Assembly (NCBI GenBank): GCA_963801475.1
Contig: CAWDEX010000001.1
Coordinates: forward strand, 2,604,001-2,668,000
Reading direction: 5' to 3'
Length of the DNA stretch: 64,000 nucleotides
DNA from: DAOMFB01 sp963801475
GTDB taxonomy: Bacteria > Acidobacteriota > Thermoanaerobaculia > UBA5066
The notes below the pieces were generated by a model. The model ran no database searches and was not told the DNA's origin. It saw nothing but the letters and a program-made list of their open reading frames with translations. The position numbers and the translations under genes were made by a program. Positions 51,948 through 61,311 of the stretch are shown piece by piece. Numbering within the stretch: position 1 is the stretch's first letter; each line of letters starts with the position of its first letter.

Positions 51948-54097
51948 AACAGGGGCGCTCCATCGAGCTTCTCGGGCGCCGGGACGCCGAGAGCCTTGAG
52001 AATCGTGGCCGGAACGTCCGCGATGGCGGGCTTCCGGCCCGGTTCGAGCTTCCGGCTCGAGAAGAGGATGCCGGGCACGAGGTCGGGGTCGAGCGAGCAG
52101 TGGTCGCCCGACCAGACCTGGTTGTTGTCCTCGAAGAGGCCGGGGGTCACGACGCCGAGGCTGCTCTGCCAGCTGACGCGGTAACCGGGCCTGTTCGTGA
52201 CGAACAGGTCGGGGATGACGTCGGCGTCGAACGCGCCGTACGCCTCCTCGCGCGTGAAGATGCGCGAGACGGCCCGCTCGCCGGTCGCGGGGTCGACGAG
52301 CCCCGACAGCCCCTCCACGATCTGGCGGCGCACGGCCTCGTACTCCGCGCCGGCCGACACGATTCCCTTCCCCTCGCGTCCCTTCAGGTTGACGTAGACG
52401 TCCCCGAGCCCCATCGAATAGGCCTTCGTCCGGCTCCAGTCGACGTTCGGCCAGAACTCGCCCTGGCCGAAGAGCTGCTCGAGATCGGCCTGCTTCCCCT
52501 CGCCCCCGGTCAGCGCCATGAACCCGTTCTGCACGAGCCACGTGTTGTAGTTCACGGAGCGCCGCCACGTGGCGAAACCGTGGTCCGAGAGGACCAGCAG
52601 GAGGTCGTCCGGCCCGAGGTGCTTCCGGGCGGCGCCGACGATCTCGTCCATCTGCCGGTAGGTCTTCTCGATCGCCGGGGCCCATCGCGCGGCCTTCGCG
52701 GCGTCGTACGCGGGATGCTTCGGGTCGAGGAACCTCCAGAAGCAGTGGGCGACGCGGTCGGGGAACTCGTAGATCTGGACGAAGAGCTCGAGGTCCTTCT
52801 CGTCGAGGAATCCGTCCATCATCGTCCTGAACTTCGCCTGCGTGAAGTCGACGTCCTCGAGAAACGAGGCCTCGTCCAGCGTCTCCTCGCTCATCGACCA
52901 GGTGTCGATCTGCCACCCCATCGTCTTGTAGAGGCCGTACGTCTTCGCGAGCTTCTTCGCGAGGGCGGCGGGCGCGGTGATCTTCACAGCCGGCGGGAGG
53001 TCCTCGGGGTTGAAGTGAATGGGCGACAGGTAGAGCTGGATCTCCGGGGAGAGGGCCGCGAGATGGAAGCGGCCGATGCCCGTCACCTTCACGACCGGGT
53101 TGAAGGGGAACGTGAAGACGACCCACCCCGACCACTCCCCGACCCTCAGGGTGACCGGATCTGACCCCTTCGGCTCGATCTTCAGCGTCTGCGCCGCGCC
53201 GTCGACCGTCAGCGTCATCGGGATCTTGATGACCGGGGGCTCCTTGAAGAGCTTGTTGTAGGGGCCGAAGACCTCCGAACGGATCGTGCCGACGTTCGAT
53301 TCCAGCCGGACCAGCTCGACCGAGAACTCGTTCTTGTTCTTCGGAGAGAAGAACGGGTCGGACGTGTAGAAGCTCGGCGTCCCGATCCGGCCGCGGACGT
53401 CGGGGACGCCGAGGCCGGAGACGAGCCGCCCGTGGTCGTAGTCGACCGCCGGGAACGTCACGGGGACGTGCATCACGACCGAGTGGATTCCCTGCTTCGC
53501 CGCCGCCTCCCAGAAGGGGACGCCACGCCGGTTGTTCGTCACGGTCGGCATCGACTCGGGAAGGTAGCTCGCGAAACGGAGTCCCGCGACGGCCGCGAGG
53601 GCGGCCAGGACCGCCACGGCGCCGAGCGCCGCGCGGCTTCCGCCGGCGAGAAGCCGGACTGCGATCAGCCCGAGGAGCAGCACGACGCCCGCGGCCATCG
53701 CCGCGAGGGCCGGACGGTTGGCCGTCCCGAACAGGAAGGGCTTCCGCCCCTCCTCGGCGATGGCGAACTCGGGCCGGTAGGTCTTCGGGTTCCGCTTCAG
53801 GAAATCGAAGATCATCGTCCGGCCGGGCGAGAGCCCCGTGGTGAAGGTCGACCATGAGACCGGGGTCTGGGCCGGGATGGTCGGCCGGAGCTTCTCGAAG
53901 CTCCCCTGTCCGGCGAGCGCCGCGAGGTTCGGGAGCTTTCCCTCGGCCATCATCCGGCTGACGAGCGCGTGGTCGGCACCGTCGAAACCGAGGACGACGA
54001 CCTTCCCGCGCGGCGCGGCGGCGGCGGGAACGGAAAGGAGGGAGAGGGCGAAGAGCGAGACAACGGCCCGGCTAGACTTCAGCGGGTTGAAAAGCAC
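51944..54097 (-). CDS. Alkaline-phosphatase-superfamily phosphodiesterase/nucleotide pyrophosphatase
   Basis: The product has about 717 residues from GTG 54097. CTG 54082 would also give a fine signal peptide (KSSRAVVSLFALSLLS). Metal site residues are in VVLGFDGADHALV, with the nucleophile region TPVSWSTFTTG, then FPDRVAHCFWRFLDP, LVLSDHGFATW and a C-terminal IADVPATILKALGV. A membrane segment or hydrophobic insert lies at about 165-185 (MAAGVVLLLGLIAVRLL), with a long domain (about 240-420) of unknown role. It is exported. The two 5' ends with the divergent solute-binding gene overlap. Substrate unknown. Confidence 0.85.
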   Translation of the reverse strand: MLFNPLKSSRAVVSLFALSLLSVPAAAAPRGKVVVLGFDGADHALVSRMMAEGKLPNLAALAGQGSFEKLRPTIPAQTPVSWSTFTTGLSPGRTMIFDFLKRNPKTYRPEFAIAEEGRKPFLFGTANRPALAAMAAGVVLLLGLIAVRLLAGGSRAALGAVAVLAALAAVAGLRFASYLPESMPTVTNNRRGVPFWEAAAKQGIHSVVMHVPVTFPAVDYDHGRLVSGLGVPDVRGRIGTPSFYTSDPFFSPKNKNEFSVELVRLESNVGTIRSEVFGPYNKLFKEPPVIKIPMTLTVDGAAQTLKIEPKGSDPVTLRVGEWSGWVVFTFPFNPVVKVTGIGRFHLAALSPEIQLYLSPIHFNPEDLPPAVKITAPAALAKKLAKTYGLYKTMGWQIDTWSMSEETLDEASFLEDVDFTQAKFRTMMDGFLDEKDLELFVQIYEFPDRVAHCFWRFLDPKHPAYDAAKAARWAPAIEKTYRQMDEIVGAARKHLGPDDLLLVLSDHGFATWRRSVNYNTWLVQNGFMALTGGEGKQADLEQLFGQGEFWPNVDWSRTKAYSMGLGDVYVNLKGREGKGIVSAGAEYEAVRRQIVEGLSGLVDPATGERAVSRIFTREEAYGAFDADVIPDLFVTNRPGYRVSWQSSLGVVTPGLFEDNNQVWSGDHCSLDPDLVPGILFSSRKLEPGRKPAIADVPATILKALGVPAPEKLDGAPLF

Positions 54098-55619
54098 GCG
54101 GGATTCTAGCGTCTGCCTCGTTCTGGCCCTGTCGCTCCTCCTCGCCGCGGCCTGCCGGAGGCCGGCGGCGCCGTCCCGGGACACCCTCGTCGTCGCCCTC
54201 GAGTCGAGCCCGATCAACTTCGACCCGCGCGTCGGCACCGACGCCGCCTCGTGGCGGGTCCACGACGTGCTCTACAACGCGCTGCTCCGGAAAGGGGCGG
54301 GGGGCGAATACCTCCCCGACCTCGCGGAGGGGTGCGGCAGCGACGACGCCGTGGTGTGGCGCTGCCGCCTTCGCGACGGCGTCCTCTTCCACGACGGCCG
54401 GCCCCTCACCTCGGCCGACGTCGCCTTCACCTACCGGAGCCTCCTCGCCCCCGGGCTCGTCACGAGCAAACGCGAGCCGCTGAAGGTCATCCGCGAGATC
54501 GCGACCCCGTCGCCGCGTGACGTGGAGTTCCGCCTCGCGGAGCCTTACGCCTCGTTCCCGCTCCAGCTGCTTCTCGGGATCCTGCCCGACGGAACGACGC
54601 CCGAGGAGGCGAAGGAACGGCCGGTCGGGACGGGCCCGTTCCGGCTCGTCGAGAGCCGGCCCGACGACCGGCTCGTCTTCGACCGGTTCGAGAGGCACTT
54701 CGCCGGGGCCGCGAAGGTCCCGCGCCTCGTCTACCGGATCGTTCCCGACGCCACCACGCGCGCGCTCGAGCTCCTTCGGGGCTCGCTCGATCTCTCGGTC
54801 AACAACCTCCCGGCCGACCTCCTTCCGCGCTTCCGGAACGACCCGGCGCTCGCGGTCACGATCGGCCCGGGGACCACCTACGCGTATCTCGCCTTCAACC
54901 TCCGCGACCCGGTGCTCAAGAAGGAGGAGGTCCGCCGGGCTCTGGCCCTCGCCCTCGACCGCAAGGCGCTCGCCGAGGGGCTCTTCCGGGGGACCGTCGA
55001 GACGACGGAGACCCTCGTCCCTCCCGGCCACTGGGCGCGCGACGACGGCCTGCCCCCTCTCGCGCGCGACCTCGACCGGGCGCGTGCCCTGCTCGACGCG
55101 GCCGGCTTTCCCGATCCGGGGGGCGGACGGCCGCGCCTTTCGCTGACGTACAAGACTTCGACGGACGAGGTCGGCATCCTCCAGGCCACGGCGATCGCCG
55201 AGCAGTGGAAGGCGGTCGGCGTCGTGACGACGATCCGGTCGAACGACTTCGCGACCTTCTACCAGGACGTCGTCCGGGGAAACTTCCAGCTCTACGCGCT
55301 CAGATGGCAGGGGATCGTCGACGCCGACCACTACCATGAGGTCTTTCTCTCCACGGCCGTTCCCCCGAAAGGCTGGAACCGCGGCTTCTTCGCGGACGCC
55401 GACGTCGACCGCTGGATCCAGGACGCCCGGCGCGTCGTCGACCGGTCGCTCCGCCGCGACTCCTACCTGAAGATCCAGCGCCGGGTCGCCGAGGAGCTGC
55501 CGTACGTCTCGCTCTACACCATGAAGACCGTGGCCGTCCACGCGAAGGACCTGACCGGCGTCGAGACGATCCACCCCTCCGGCGACTTCACGTTTCTGAA
55601 GAACGTCGGGTGGAAGTGA
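54087..55619 (+). CDS. Periplasmic oligopeptide/dipeptide-type solute-binding lipoprotein (SBP family 5)
   Basis: The product has 510 residues from TTG 54087. The lipobox is LLAAAC (Cys near residue 20). The family 5 fold shows TLVVALESSPINFDPRVGTD, VHDVLYNALLRKG, LRDGVLFHDGRPLTSADVAFT, GTGPFRLV, VRRALALALDRKAL, the LYALRWQGIVDADHYHE region and RRVAEELPYVSLYTMK. It would deliver peptides or similar ligands to an ABC importer, but no permease or ATPase gene follows, so the partner is elsewhere. Its start overlaps that of the opposing phosphodiesterase. Confidence 0.9.
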   Translation: MKSTRDSSVCLVLALSLLLAAACRRPAAPSRDTLVVALESSPINFDPRVGTDAASWRVHDVLYNALLRKGAGGEYLPDLAEGCGSDDAVVWRCRLRDGVLFHDGRPLTSADVAFTYRSLLAPGLVTSKREPLKVIREIATPSPRDVEFRLAEPYASFPLQLLLGILPDGTTPEEAKERPVGTGPFRLVESRPDDRLVFDRFERHFAGAAKVPRLVYRIVPDATTRALELLRGSLDLSVNNLPADLLPRFRNDPALAVTIGPGTTYAYLAFNLRDPVLKKEEVRRALALALDRKALAEGLFRGTVETTETLVPPGHWARDDGLPPLARDLDRARALLDAAGFPDPGGGRPRLSLTYKTSTDEVGILQATAIAEQWKAVGVVTTIRSNDFATFYQDVVRGNFQLYALRWQGIVDADHYHEVFLSTAVPPKGWNRGFFADADVDRWIQDARRVVDRSLRRDSYLKIQRRVAEELPYVSLYTMKTVAVHAKDLTGVETIHPSGDFTFLKNVGWK

Positions 55620-55631
55620 CGGGCCGGGACC

Positions 55632-56468
55632 CTACCTACGCTGCACCGCCCCCCAGACCGTCCGGCCGGCGACGGCCGAAAGGACGACGGCGCCACCAAG
55701 GAGGGCCCACGGCGTCGGGCGCTCGCCGATGCCGATGAAGACCCATATCGGGGAGAGGACCGGCTCGAGCATCGAGAGGAGCGACGCCTCGGCCGCCGGC
55801 ACGACGCCGAGTCCCTTCACGTAGAGAAGGTAGCTGATCCCCATCTGGACGACGCCGAGGAAGACGACGAGCGCCGCCCCTTTCGCGTCGAGCGCGAGGT
55901 GCCCCCACGAGAGCGGCAGCGCGAGGAGCGCCGCGAGGAGGTTCCCGAGAAGCACCGAGGCCATCGCGTCACGGGTCGTGTCGCGCCGGAGAAAGAGGAT
56001 GACCCCGCCGAAGAAAACGCCCGAGAGGACCGCGACGACGTTCCCGGCGAGCGCTCCGGCCTCCAGCCGGCCGACGAAGAAGAGGGTCATGCCGGACAGG
56101 GCGACGAGGAGCGTCACGAGGTCGGCCCGGTGGAACGGCTCCTTCAGGAGGAGCGGCGCGAAGAGGAGGACGTACACGGGGGCGGTGTACTGCAGGAAGA
56201 TGGCGTTCGCCGCCGTCGTCATCTTGGTGGCGGAGATGAAGCTCAGGATCATCGCGGCGTAGATGAGGGCCGTCGTCCACGAGGCCCGGCGCCACCGGTC
56301 GAGGCCGGGGCGGAGGACCGCGATCAGGAACAGAGCCGTCAGGAGCGACCGCCAGAAGGCCACGCCGACGGCCGGCAGGGGGACCAGCTTGATGGCGAGA
56401 CCGCCGCTCGACCAGAGCAGGGCCGCGGCGGTGATGAGAAGGCGTCCCGATCGGGGCGTCGGCGTCAA
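55632..56468 (-). CDS. EamA/DMT-family transporter
   Basis: The product has 278 residues starting at TTG 56468 (TTGA overlap with the SpoIIE gene stop). Ten hydrophobic helices in two EamA repeats are visible, for example ITAAALLWSSGGLAIKLVP, YTAPVYVLLFAPLLLKEPF and LLSMLEPVLSPIWVFIGIGE. Drug/metabolite exporters of this family move amino acids or small solutes across the inner membrane. Substrate unknown. Confidence 0.92.
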   Translation of the reverse strand: MTPTPRSGRLLITAAALLWSSGGLAIKLVPLPAVGVAFWRSLLTALFLIAVLRPGLDRWRRASWTTALIYAAMILSFISATKMTTAANAIFLQYTAPVYVLLFAPLLLKEPFHRADLVTLLVALSGMTLFFVGRLEAGALAGNVVAVLSGVFFGGVILFLRRDTTRDAMASVLLGNLLAALLALPLSWGHLALDAKGAALVVFLGVVQMGISYLLYVKGLGVVPAAEASLLSMLEPVLSPIWVFIGIGERPTPWALLGGAVVLSAVAGRTVWGAVQRR

Positions 56469-57592
56469 GACGCCGGCATTTTGCGCCGGATCGCCGCGAT
56501 CGAGACGTCGTCCTCCGGGGGCTCGGCGCCGAGGAACCGCCGGAGCTCGTCCGAGAGGGAGGCGACCAGGAGGGACGGTGTCGCGAGGGCCCGGGCCGCG
56601 ACGAGCTCCACCCGGGTGTCGCCGAACTCCTCGCAGGAGCCGTTCCGCGCCTCGGGAAGGCCGTCGGAATAGAAGAGCAGCGTCTCCTCGGGACCGAGCG
56701 ACCCTTCGAGCGTCACCCACTCCGCCTTGTCGCGGACGCCGAACGGGTAGGCCCCCGTCCCGATCCGTTCCGCGACCCGCCCCGCCGGGTCGAGGCGGAG
56801 GACCGGGGGATGGCCGGCGACGATCGCGGCCCACGCTCCGTCCGGGGACAGGAGCATGACGACGCCCGCGAAGAAGGCCCGCGGTCCCGAGGTCCGGCAG
56901 GCGCCGGTCCGGCAGAGCATCCGGTTCAGGGCGACGGCGATGGCTCCCGGCGACGGATCGCTCTCGATCTGGGTCCGGAAAGCGGACTGCGTGACGACCA
57001 TGAGGAGGCCCGCGGCCATTCCGTGTCCCGAGGCGTCCCCGAAAAGGACGACGAGGCGGCCGTCCGGGAGCGGGACGAAGTCGTAGAGGTCGCCGCCGAC
57101 GGTGTTCGCGACGCGGTTGAATCCCGCCAGATCCCAGTGGGACGTTTCCGGGAGCGTCGCGGGGACGAGGTCGGCCTGCAGGTCGCGGGCCATCAGGAGC
57201 TCGTCACGGAAGTGGAGCTTGTCGACCAGCTCGAGACCGACGAGGACGACGAGGAGGATCACCGCGAAGAGGACGAAGCCGAACCCGCGGCTCGCGTCCG
57301 TGGCCGGATCGGGCGGGGCCACGACCCCGAGGAGCGCCAGAAGGAGCGCCAGCGCGAAGAGGATCCGGCGGGCGGGCGTCAGCCTTCGGACCATCCCGTA
57401 GAAGAGGGCGTTGGCCTTCTTCAGCCCGCGCCGGACCTTTCGGGGCTCGGCGTCGATCTCGTCCCGGTGCTCCGAAAGGAAGACCCGGACGGCCTTGCGC
57501 CACTCGACGTCGTAGAGGCCCTGGACGTCGCGCGCCTCGACGCCCCGGATCGTCTCTTTGGCCAGTGCCTTCCAGTCCGATCGGCTCGGCAT
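56465..57592 (-). CDS. Membrane SpoIIE/RsbU-type PP2C phosphatase
   Basis: The product has 375 residues. The N-terminus is basic, with two membrane helices (about 76-92, ILFALALLLALLGVV, and 104-123, GFVLFAVILLVVLVGLEL). The PPM/SpoIIE domain (about 130-375) carries the metal-binding segment NTVGGDLYDFVPL, VLFGDASGHGMAAGLLM, LLFYSDGLPEARN and the closing DDVSIAAIRR. Such proteins dephosphorylate anti-anti-sigma factors in partner switching. No anti-sigma kinase or antagonist gene is in view. Confidence 0.9.
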   Translation of the reverse strand: MPSRSDWKALAKETIRGVEARDVQGLYDVEWRKAVRVFLSEHRDEIDAEPRKVRRGLKKANALFYGMVRRLTPARRILFALALLLALLGVVAPPDPATDASRGFGFVLFAVILLVVLVGLELVDKLHFRDELLMARDLQADLVPATLPETSHWDLAGFNRVANTVGGDLYDFVPLPDGRLVVLFGDASGHGMAAGLLMVVTQSAFRTQIESDPSPGAIAVALNRMLCRTGACRTSGPRAFFAGVVMLLSPDGAWAAIVAGHPPVLRLDPAGRVAERIGTGAYPFGVRDKAEWVTLEGSLGPEETLLFYSDGLPEARNGSCEEFGDTRVELVAARALATPSLLVASLSDELRRFLGAEPPEDDVSIAAIRRKMPAS

Positions 57593-57637
57593 ACGCTCCC
57601 TAATGTACGCGGGGTCCGGACGGGGGTTTCCCCAGGC

Positions 57638-58255
57638 TCAGCCCTCCGGGCGGGGAGGCAGCCGGCCCAGCAGTTCCCCGAGCGATTCGACGCGGTCCCC
57701 GTCCCCGTACCGATAGCCGACGAACGGGACCGGCGCGCGGACCGCGGCCTCGGCGTCGTAGCGCGAATCGCCCACGAGAAGACACTCGGTCAGGGGGACG
57801 CCGAGGCGGGCGGCCGCGAGGTGAAGGACGGCCGGGTCGGGCTTCCCCGCCCCCGCGTCGTCGGCGGCCGCTATGTCGTCGAGCAGCGGCAGGAGGCCCG
57901 TCAGGGCGAGGACCCGGCCGGCGAGCGGGCCCGTCGTGTTCGTGGCGACGCAGCGGCCCACCCCCCGCGCGCGGGCCTCCGCGAGAAAGGCGGGCGCCTC
58001 GGCGTTGGGGCGGATCTTCGAGAGGTGCCGCTCGAAGAACCGCGCGTAGGCGGCGTTGATCTCCTCGATCGTCCGCTCGGGCATGTACGCGGCGCGGTCC
58101 GCCTCGGTCCCGTTCCCGTAGATGACGTCGAAGGCCTGGCGCGGGATCGGCGGGTGGCCGAAGTGGACCAGCGTCTCGTTGTAGACCGCGAACCAGGCCT
58201 CCTCGGAGAAGACGAGGACCCCGTCCATGTCGAGGAGAAGGGCTCGCACGCTCAC
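57638..58255 (-). CDS. HAD-superfamily hydrolase, phosphoglycolate-phosphatase-like
   Basis: The product has about 205 residues from GTG 58255; 58273 and 58249 are alternatives. HAD motif I is LLLDMDGVLV (both Asp), motif II VATNTTG, the Lys of motif III in GAGKPDP and motif IV CLLVGDSRYDAEAA. A cap domain lies between I and II. The substrate is not known; it is a small phosphatase of the cytoplasm. It diverges from the GGDEF gene. Confidence 0.88.
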   Translation of the reverse strand: MSVRALLLDMDGVLVFSEEAWFAVYNETLVHFGHPPIPRQAFDVIYGNGTEADRAAYMPERTIEEINAAYARFFERHLSKIRPNAEAPAFLAEARARGVGRCVATNTTGPLAGRVLALTGLLPLLDDIAAADDAGAGKPDPAVLHLAAARLGVPLTECLLVGDSRYDAEAAVRAPVPFVGYRYGDGDRVESLGELLGRLPPRPEG

Positions 58256-58352
58256 TTCGGGCGATCTTGACACGGCCGGCCCGGGGCCCGCCCCCCGTGC
58301 GAAACTCGTACGTCGGCGGCGATCCAGCGGGCCGGCAAGACACGGAGGGAAC

Positions 58353-59270
58353 GTGGAGACCGTACCGGACGTCCGGGATGAGGCCCTCCTGCACGAGATC
58401 CTCGAGACCGTCGCGGACGGCGTCTACGTCGTCGACTGCGACCGCCGGATCCTCTCGTGGAACCGCGGTGCCGAGCGGATCACGGGATTCCTCCGGGGCG
58501 AGATCGTCCGGACGCTCTGTTACGACGACAACCTCCGCCACGTGGACGCCCGGGGCACCCCGCTCTGTGTCGGCCAGTGCCCGCTGGTCCACGCCATGCA
58601 GGAGGGCGCCCCACGCACCGACCGGGTCTTCCTCCACCACAAGAGGGGGCACCGCGTGCCGGTCGAGGTCAACGTCCGCCCGCTCCGGAACGCCGAGGGA
58701 TCCATCGTCGGGGCCGTCGAGGTGTTCCGCGACATCTCGTCGTCGGACGAGCCGGCTGCGGGTGAGGAGCTGCGGCGGATGGCCCTTCTGGATCCGCTCA
58801 CGGAGCTCGGAAACCGCCGGTACGCCGAGATGACCCTCGGCAGCCGGCTGAGCGAGATGAACCGCTACGGATGGACTCTCGGCGTCCTCTTCGTCGACAT
58901 CGACGACTTCAAGAAGATCAACGACCGCCACGGCCACGTCGCCGGCGACGATGCGCTCCGCATGGTCGCCCGCACGCTCCGACACGCGGCTCGCGCTTCG
59001 GACTTCGTCGGGCGCTGGGGCGGCGAGGAGTTCATCGTGCTCCTGCCCAATGCGACCGCTCCGGAGCTGACGGCGACGGCCGACCGTTTTCGGACGCTCG
59101 TCGAGAGCTCGGGACTGCGCCTCCCGGCGGGCTTCCTCTGCGTCACCGCCTCGATCGGCGCCACGCTCGCCCGGCCGGAGGACACGTCCGAGAGCGTGGT
59201 GCGTCGCGCCGACGCCCTCATGTACCAGGCCAAGAGGGAGGGACGGAACCGGGTCGTCGCTGAGGTCTGA
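58353..59270 (+). CDS. PAS-GGDEF diguanylate cyclase
   Basis: The product has 305 residues from GTG 58353, with GGAGGG upstream. A PAS domain (about 10-130: VADGVYVVDCDRRILSWNRGAERITG, then HVDARGTPLCVGQCP with a Cys pair and VEVFRDIS) feeds a GGDEF domain. The latter reads PLTELGNRRYAE, FVDIDDFKKINDRHGH and the active RWGGEEFIVLLP, then MYQAKREGRNRV. The GGEEF motif is intact, so it should make cyclic di-GMP. No membrane helix. Signal unknown. Confidence 0.95.
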   Translation: METVPDVRDEALLHEILETVADGVYVVDCDRRILSWNRGAERITGFLRGEIVRTLCYDDNLRHVDARGTPLCVGQCPLVHAMQEGAPRTDRVFLHHKRGHRVPVEVNVRPLRNAEGSIVGAVEVFRDISSSDEPAAGEELRRMALLDPLTELGNRRYAEMTLGSRLSEMNRYGWTLGVLFVDIDDFKKINDRHGHVAGDDALRMVARTLRHAARASDFVGRWGGEEFIVLLPNATAPELTATADRFRTLVESSGLRLPAGFLCVTASIGATLARPEDTSESVVRRADALMYQAKREGRNRVVAEV

Positions 59271-59292
59271 GGGCCGGGAGAGCCGTCCGGGG

Positions 59293-60933
59293 TCAGCCCG
59301 GGGTCTCGAGGGCGATCAGGGCGTCGTACGCCGGAAGCGTGAGGAACTCGGGCATCGCCGGCGCCGCGACCATCTCGTCGAAGAGCGTCGCCGCCTGGTC
59401 GAACCGTCCGGCGGCCCACGCCGCCTCGCCGATCCGCTTTCTCACGCCGGCAAGCTCCTCGTCGCGGATCCTCTCGTAGAGAGCCAGCGTGACCTTCCGG
59501 CCGTCGGCGAGCAGCGCCGAATTGTGGACCCACTGCCAGACCTGGGCCCGGGAGATCTCCGAGGTCGCGGCGTCTTCCATGAGGTTGTAGAGCGGCACGC
59601 ACCCCGAACCGCGAAGCCACGCCTCGAGATAGAGGATGCCGACGTTCACGTTCTGCCTCAGCCCCGCCTCCGTGATCGCCCCCGAAGGGACGGCGAGGAG
59701 ATCGGCCGCCGTGACCGCCACGTCCTCCCGCTTCCTCGAGATCTGGTTCGCCTGCGGCATCCCCTCGTCGAAGATCTTCTTCGCCACCGGGACGAGGCCG
59801 GGGTGGGCCACCCACGTCCCGTCGTGGCCCGCCTTCACCTCGCGCCACTTGTCGGCCTCCACTTTCGCAAGGGCCGCCCGGCTCGCCTCCGGGTCGTTCC
59901 TGATCGGGATCTGTGCGGCCATCCCTCCCATGGCGTGGATGTTCCGCCGGTGGCAGGTCCGGATGAGGAGGTCGACGTAGGCCTTCAGGAACGGCTTCTC
60001 CATCGTGATGACGGCGCGGTCGGGAAGAACGTGCCTCGAATCGCGGCTGAACTTCTTGATGACCGAGAAGATGTAATCCCAGCGCCCGCAGTTCAAGCCG
60101 GCCGAGTGGTCGCGGAGCTCCCAGAGAATCTCGTCCATCTCGAAGGCGGCGAGGATCACCTCGATCAGGACCGTCGCCCGGATCGTCCCTTTCGGCAGCC
60201 CCACGTGCTCCTGCGCCATGACGAAGACGTCGTTCCAGAGGCGGGCCTCGAGGTGGTTCTCCATCTTCGGGAGGTAGAAATAGGGCCCCGTCCCTTTCTC
60301 GACGAGCTTCTTCGCGTTGTGGAAGAAGAAGAGAGCGAAGTCCCAGAGGCTTCCCGACACGGGCTTGCCGTCCAGCGTGGCGTGCTTCTCCAGGAGATGC
60401 CAGCCGCGCGGGCGGACGAAGAGAGTGGCGATCGTCTCGTTCAGCCGGTAGCTCTTCCCCTCGGGCGACTCGAAGGTGATCGTTCCGTCGACGGCGTCCA
60501 TCAGGTTGGACTGGCCGTCGACGTTGTTCTCCCACGTCGGCGCGTTCGAGTCCTCGAAGTCGGCCATGAAGACGCTCGCCCCGGAATTCAGGGCATTGAT
60601 GATCATCTTCCGGTCGACGGGGCCGGTGATCTCCACGCGGCGGTCGAGGAGGTCCCTCGGGATCGGCGCGACCGTCCACTCCGAGTCGCGGACCTTCCGG
60701 GTCTCCGGGAGGAAGTCCGGAGGGACGCCCTCGTGGATCCGGGCCTGGACGGCCTTTCGCCTCTCGAGGAGCTCCTCGCGCCGTTTTCCGAAGGACCGCT
60801 GGAGTTTCACGACGAGGTCGAGCGCTTCCTTCGTCAGGACCCGCGCGGCCGTTTCGACCGGGGGCCCCGAGATCGTCAGCGCACGGGAAGAGTCGGAGAA
60901 GGGAAGGAGGACGGACGAAGTGATCTCGGACAT
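59293..60933 (-). CDS. aceB: Malate synthase A
   Basis: The product has 546 residues. It condenses glyoxylate with acetyl-CoA to malate. Signatures are FMADFEDSNAPTWENNVDGQ, ITFESPEGKSYRLNE, VFVMAQEHVGLPKGTIRATVLIE and the CoA/active segment VKAGHDGTWVAHPGL, with the C-terminal TSEISRAQVWQWVHN. Isocitrate lyase is not nearby. Start ATG 60933. Confidence 0.97.
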   Translation of the reverse strand: MSEITSSVLLPFSDSSRALTISGPPVETAARVLTKEALDLVVKLQRSFGKRREELLERRKAVQARIHEGVPPDFLPETRKVRDSEWTVAPIPRDLLDRRVEITGPVDRKMIINALNSGASVFMADFEDSNAPTWENNVDGQSNLMDAVDGTITFESPEGKSYRLNETIATLFVRPRGWHLLEKHATLDGKPVSGSLWDFALFFFHNAKKLVEKGTGPYFYLPKMENHLEARLWNDVFVMAQEHVGLPKGTIRATVLIEVILAAFEMDEILWELRDHSAGLNCGRWDYIFSVIKKFSRDSRHVLPDRAVITMEKPFLKAYVDLLIRTCHRRNIHAMGGMAAQIPIRNDPEASRAALAKVEADKWREVKAGHDGTWVAHPGLVPVAKKIFDEGMPQANQISRKREDVAVTAADLLAVPSGAITEAGLRQNVNVGILYLEAWLRGSGCVPLYNLMEDAATSEISRAQVWQWVHNSALLADGRKVTLALYERIRDEELAGVRKRIGEAAWAAGRFDQAATLFDEMVAAPAMPEFLTLPAYDALIALETPG

Positions 60934-61044
60934 GGCAAGAGAACATTTCGCCGCGAACGCCCGGAAGTCAATGGGGAAATCGTCCCACCCGCGGCCTGGA
61001 ATCGCGGCCATCGCGGGGCGAGCGGCCGGTGCGCCCTCGTCCCG

Positions 61045-61311
61045 ACGTCGAAGAGGTACGCCGAGAAGCCCGCGCCCGCCGAGAAGTACGTCCGCGAGAC
61101 GATGTTCACGGGGCAACTGACGGCCGAGGAATACAGGGACGCCATGTCGAATGCCGCCTTCACCTACGGCGTCACCGTCGAGCACGTCCAGGTCACGAGC
61201 GACTACATGCGGAAGGCGGGCGTCGGGAAGATGGCGACTCCCCCCGTGGCGAAGGACTGGGTGAAGCTGGACCTCCTCGCGAAGGCGAAGAAGGACCTCG
61301 GCGCGAAGTGA
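61045..61311 (+). pseudogene. C-terminal fragment of an NrtA/SsuA-type ABC solute-binding protein
   Basis: About 88 residues remain, reading PAPAEKYVRETMFTGQLT, YRDAMSNAAFTYGVTVEHVQ and ATPPVAKDWVKLDLLAKA. This matches the end of nitrate/sulfonate/taurine-type binding proteins. The front of the gene is missing where it meets the malate synthase upstream region. Its stop overlaps the next start as GTGA, so it was once the first gene of the transporter operon. Confidence 0.6.
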
